NCBI RefSeq assembly: GCF_025698545.1
Contig: NC_068569.1
Span: forward strand, 13,330,001-13,394,000
Direction: 5' to 3'
From: Gossypium raimondii
Taxonomy: Eukaryota > Streptophyta > Magnoliopsida > Malvales > Malvaceae
Length of the DNA stretch: 64,000 nt
In this document: in pieces, positions 60,206 to 64,000 of the stretch
Position numbering within the stretch: position 1 is the stretch's first letter
Layout of the letters: each line of letters begins with the position of its first letter
The notes under the pieces: model-generated
Told to the model about the DNA's origin: nothing
The model's input: only the letters and a program-made list of their open reading frames with translations
The model's database searches: none
Position numbers and translations under genes: made by a program

Positions 60206-60422
60206 GTTCATCAAGAAGGGTCTTTTTTTCATATTTGATATTGGATCTTGTCTCTCATGTTTGATTTTGGTTTTGTTTTGCGATCAAAGATTTTCCTAAA
60301 CGATTAAAAGTTTGAATCTTTGGGTTTAGGTATTTTAACTTTTTGGATTTTCCTAAACGATTAAACATTGTTCGCCTAAATTGCAGTTTCTTAGGCTAAG
60401 CGACCTTTAGTCTCACGGATTT
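58757..60422. other. Intergenic: promoter of the Gly-rich gene and PPR 5' region
   Basis: Left part is the promoter side of the minus-strand secreted-protein gene (GA-rich leader near 58830-58855). No coding frame in the middle is convincing. An (AT)n microsatellite lies at 60174-60202. The short phrase TTTTCCTAAACGATTAAA recurs twice just upstream of the PPR gene (about 60291-60308 and 60349-60366). Confidence 0.45.
60174..60202. repeat. (AT)n microsatellite
   Basis: About 14 AT units in a row, 220 bp upstream of the PPR start codon. Likely length-polymorphic. Confidence 0.95.
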
Positions 60423-62078
60423 ATGTCTGTATCTCGTCGTTGCATCGATTATCTTAGTTATCAAGCCAGGAACCTTCGAGCGATTGCTTCAATCAAAGTC
60501 CCGGTTAAAAAGCTTCATAAACGTTATGCCCACATCCGCCATTCGCTTGAAGAATTGCCTCTTCGGGATAGCAGTTCATTTAATGTTCAACTTGCCTCGT
60601 ATGTTCGCAGTGGCAACGTTCAAGCAACATGGGCTCTCTTTTGTCACATGCATTTTTCATTCTGTGACCTTAATGCGTACACCTTTACCCCGGTTTTGAG
60701 TGCCTGCTCTGCTTTGCCGGGCACGAAATATGGAAAGCAAGTGCATGGACTAATGATTAAAACAGGCGTGGATGCCGGAACGGTAGCCAAAACTGCACTA
60801 ATGAACCTGTATTCCAAGTATCGATGCTTGGGTGACTCGGTTAGGGCGTTTGAAGAAATTGAACTGAAGGATGTTGTAACTTGGAATGCTATGATTTCGA
60901 GCTTTTTGAGGCATGGTCTTGCTAAAGAAGCACTTCATGTTTTTGCAACAATGAGAAGGGAAAGAGTGAGGCTTAGCGAGTTTACGTTGTGTTCTGTGTT
61001 AAAAGCTTGTTCTTCTTTGAAGGCTTTTGCACAAGGAAAGCAGATTCATGGTTTGGTTGTTGTGTTTGGTTGTGATTTAGTGATTCTGAGTACTGCTCTC
61101 GTCGACTTTTACTCGGACATGGAGCGTATTAACGATGCCCTGAAAGTTTTCTCCAGTTTAAATGATAGAAAAGACAATGTAATGTGCAATTCTTTGATCA
61201 GTGGCTGCATTAAAAATCGAAGGTACAAAGAGGCATTTTCAATTATGAGTAAAATGAGACCCAATGTAGTTGCACTTACTAGTGCTCTAGGAGCTTGCTC
61301 TGAAAACTCCGATTTGTGGATTGGAAAGCAAATTCACTCTGTGGCATTACATTTTGGGTTCACCGATGATACCCAATTATGTAATGGTATATTGGATATG
61401 TATGCAAAGTGCGGGAAGATTTTGTATGCAAGATCATTGTTTGATGGGATTTCAAACAAATGCGTGGTTTCATGGACGAGCATGATCGATGCATATGGTA
61501 GTCATGGATATGGGATTGAAGCTCTCGAGTTATTCAAGCTGATGGAGGTGAACAGAAATGGAGTTATGCCCAATTCTGTAACATTTCTTGCTGTTTTATC
61601 TGCTTGTGGGCATTCTGGGCTAGTTGAAGAAGGCCGAAAGTGTTTTCATTTAATGAGGGAAAAGTATGGTCTTGACCCGGATCAAGAACATTATGCTTGC
61701 TTCATTGATGTTTTAGGTCGAGCTGGTCGAATAGACGAGGCATGGTCTCTCTTTGATGGTATGGTTAAGAATGGTACAAAGCCTACAGCAGCAGTTTGGA
61801 TAGCACTGCTAAACGCTTGTAGTCTTAATCAAGATATTGCCAGAGGCGAGATTGCCGCGAAGCGTCTGTTGGAATTGGAACCCGATAAGCCCAGTAATTA
61901 CGTGCTTCTTTCGAATTTCTATGCAGCAGTTGGAAGATGGGATTCTGTTGATAAGTTGAGAGATGTAATGAAGCAAAAAGGGCTCAATAAAGAAGCCGGA
62001 AGTAGTCGAGTCACTGTTAAACCCCATGACAAAACCGTTATCATCGGAGAAAGTCGTATTGCCGGAGTATTTCTTTGA
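60423..62078 (+). CDS. Pentatricopeptide repeat protein (At5g66500 type), E-class, organellar
   Basis: Intronless 551-aa frame from the ATG at 60423. The N-terminus (MSVSRRCIDYLSYQARNLRAIASIKV) is Arg/Ser-rich without acids for 35 residues, as in mitochondrial or plastid targeting peptides. A PLS-type PPR array follows, visible as repeated motifs: DVVTWNAMISSFLRHGLAKEALHVFATMRRERV, NVMCNSLISGCIKNRRYKEAFSIMSKM, CVVSWTSMIDAYGSHGYGIEALELFKLM, VTFLAVLSACGHSGLVEEGRKCFHLM. The C-terminus has an E-type domain (VWIALLNACSLNQDIARGEIAAKRLLELEPDKPSNYVLLSNFYAAVGRWDSVDKLRDVMKQKGL) and no DYW domain. E-class PPR proteins bind organellar RNA, usually for C-to-U editing with a partner deaminase. Similar to my memory of At5g66500. 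RNA target unknown. Confidence 0.95.
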   Translation: MSVSRRCIDYLSYQARNLRAIASIKVPVKKLHKRYAHIRHSLEELPLRDSSSFNVQLASYVRSGNVQATWALFCHMHFSFCDLNAYTFTPVLSACSALPGTKYGKQVHGLMIKTGVDAGTVAKTALMNLYSKYRCLGDSVRAFEEIELKDVVTWNAMISSFLRHGLAKEALHVFATMRRERVRLSEFTLCSVLKACSSLKAFAQGKQIHGLVVVFGCDLVILSTALVDFYSDMERINDALKVFSSLNDRKDNVMCNSLISGCIKNRRYKEAFSIMSKMRPNVVALTSALGACSENSDLWIGKQIHSVALHFGFTDDTQLCNGILDMYAKCGKILYARSLFDGISNKCVVSWTSMIDAYGSHGYGIEALELFKLMEVNRNGVMPNSVTFLAVLSACGHSGLVEEGRKCFHLMREKYGLDPDQEHYACFIDVLGRAGRIDEAWSLFDGMVKNGTKPTAAVWIALLNACSLNQDIARGEIAAKRLLELEPDKPSNYVLLSNFYAAVGRWDSVDKLRDVMKQKGLNKEAGSSRVTVKPHDKTVIIGESRIAGVFL

Positions 62079-64000
62079 AAATGTACGATCAGTTCCTTTC
62101 ATTTACCTTCTGTACTTTCTCTTAAATAGAGTACAAATTGTTTCTTTCTTTTTTGGTTGCATTTTGATGAAACTTTCCAAAATAAAACAAGTTTTGTCCA
62201 AAATTGGCACAAATATATGCTTATTGTCCAAAATAAAACAAATTTTGCATGTTGCAGGACAAAATCGGTCTCCTTGAACCGGAAAAAAATTTACAAAGTG
62301 ATATGATTGCTGATGATTGGCCTTTTTGACATAGAAAACAGTGATGTTAGACCGATCAAATCACGTCAGCAGAGACAAGTCACTTCAGGCTAACATTTTT
62401 AGGCCAAAATCTGGCTAAATGAACCGATCAGAATGGAAATGGAAAAAACGATTTTCAGGCTGTATCAGCCCACTGAACCTGGGATTTGATAGAATGATTT
62501 AACGAATGGGCCAGACCGAATCCCACCCAGAACAAATATTTGAAATTATATTAAAAATCTATAAAATCAAGCCCCACATCTTAGGAGGTAAAAAAAAGCT
62601 GTGTATTAGTTTGGTAGAAAGAAATTGGAGATTGAAATATTGCCTGTAAAACAAAAATAAAATCCAGTGAGATTTAGGTAACGAAATTTTTATTTTATTT
62701 TATTTTGAAATTAATAATTTAGCACCTTTTGCAGATAAATAGTAAAAGATGAACCAATTTGTAATTTTGATGTATTACAATGGATAAATTCAGGAAATCT
62801 ACGAAATTAAAGTTGTATTCGAACTGAGGCATATCATGTAGATAATATGTCATGAGTTAATTTAACACCAATTTAATCAAGTAAATTATTGAAATGTTAT
62901 TTATTTTAAACAAATTATATTATTATGACGATATTTTTATTTTTATTATTAAAAACTAATAATAATATTGCAAATGTTAAAATCCAAATTAATGTCACCG
63001 ACATCTATAAAATCTTTTTATGACTTCAATCAAAGCTTCATTTTATACCTTTATGCATTTTAATTTTATTATACAAATTGTTTCACCCACATTTTTATAT
63101 ATTAATAATGTTCATTGATTAAGATGGTGTCACAAATTAAGTTCATACCAATTAAAAAATGATAATGTTATTCTAAATAATTAAAGTTCATTTAATATTT
63201 TTAATCTAATGCATTTACTTGTTTAAAAAATTGTATTCATAATTTAAAATATATTTTTAATTTCGTATATATTGCATATAAATTATTATTTTAAATATAC
63301 ATATTTTTTAAATACATTATTTCTGTGTAATAAAATTTCTACTTTTATAATGATATTTGAAATTTATAAATAGTGATGTAAAATTAGTGGGGTTTTTACA
63401 TAAATAGATTAAAAAATTAATCTTGAAATAGGTTGTCGATAGATTATTTACGGAAATTATATGTTTTTTTTTAATGGAACCTATCTGACAGGCGCCAATA
63501 AATATTTTATATTAATTTTGTAATAAAATATTATTTTCTTATTTTTATTAAAAATATTTAAATATAAATACATGTTAAAATACAGTAAACTGGTCAAATT
63601 ACGAGTGAAAAATGTGTTTTCGGGTGACGTTTGTCAAATAGACGCCACTAATTGAGCCTCATAGGGAGGCACCAATGACCATGGCAGCACTGCTGCCTGT
63701 TGCCTGCCGCTGCAACGCTATAACACCAGCATGGTGTTGTCCCTTCAACACCACCGTTTTGTGGTCTATAAGTATGGTCACAATATGGTCCCCAAACCCC
63801 TTGCATGAACAGTAGAGAGAAAGAAAAGAGAGAAAGGAGAAGAAGAGAAGAAGAAGAAGAAGAAGAAGAAAGATAAAAAAAAAGTAATGTATTATTTTAG
63901 TAAATAATTTTGTTTATAATTTAAAGAGTTTAATTAAGATGTTGTGATTTTTTTGTTATTAATTATTAATTATAAATTATTTATGTTTAGTGTTTATAGT
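62079..64000. other. Intergenic, very AT-rich, with part of a repeat at the right edge
   Basis: PPR 3' side, then AT-rich DNA without credible frames. From about 63410 the sequence resembles a dispersed repeat: CTATCTGACAGGCGCCAATA near 63481 and TTGTCAAATAGACGCCACTA near 63630 are variants of one phrase. A GAA/AGA microsatellite is at 63841-63870. Confidence 0.4.

Overview
This is plant nuclear DNA: AT-rich, with spliced genes using GT..AG introns, long intergenic stretches and many degenerate transposable elements. The proteins are clearly eudicot. The two long solo LTRs begin TGTAACACC, a type I associate with cotton-like Malvaceae genomes, so my best guess is Gossypium or a close relative. 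That is inference from remembered sequence families; no search was run.

I can support eleven protein-coding genes. From left to right: the N-terminal 595 codons of a SNF2/Rad16-type helicase-like gene (minus strand, EDA16/CHR28 type, running off the left edge); a GID8 (LisH/CTLH/CRA) gene of six coding exons; a small unknown protein convergent with it; an intronless kelch-repeat gene; a two-exon single-pass membrane protein of the At5g65660 type; an intronless MGCC-starting Ser/Arg-rich protein (minus); a five-exon atypical bromodomain gene (BRD4, At1g61215 type); a DUF707 gene of 13-14 coding exons; a 13-exon secretory carrier membrane protein (SCAMP); a secreted Gly-rich/Cys-rich protein (minus); and an intronless PPR gene of the At5g66500 type. 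Intron phases were checked by hand for every spliced model, and each gives one uninterrupted reading frame.

Five of these genes (EDA16-, GID8-, BRD4-, DUF707- and SCAMP-like) resemble Arabidopsis loci that I recall as At1g61140, At1g61150, At1g61215, At1g61240 and At1g61250. The window therefore looks like one conserved microsyntenic block, expanded by transposons and extra genes. The genes are not an operon or pathway: they cover chromatin (helicase-like, bromodomain), ubiquitin ligase (GID/CTLH), membrane traffic (SCAMP), a probable Golgi glycosyltransferase-like protein (DUF707) and organelle RNA (PPR).

The intergenic DNA holds two solo LTRs with perfect 5-bp target duplications (20919-23153 and 47972-50779). 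The second sits inside a 5'-truncated L1-type LINE (47832-51915) whose own target duplication is still visible. There is also a 912-bp Mutator-like non-autonomous element with 9-bp duplications (15523-16434), several foldback MITEs, a degraded LTR-like fragment (about 5240-6290), and an inverted pair of a dispersed AT-rich repeat flanking about 3 kb. Both solo LTRs carry tandem arrays of short hairpin-forming units, the most unusual structure I saw. I found no tRNA, rRNA or CRISPR array, and no convincing undescribed multi-gene system.
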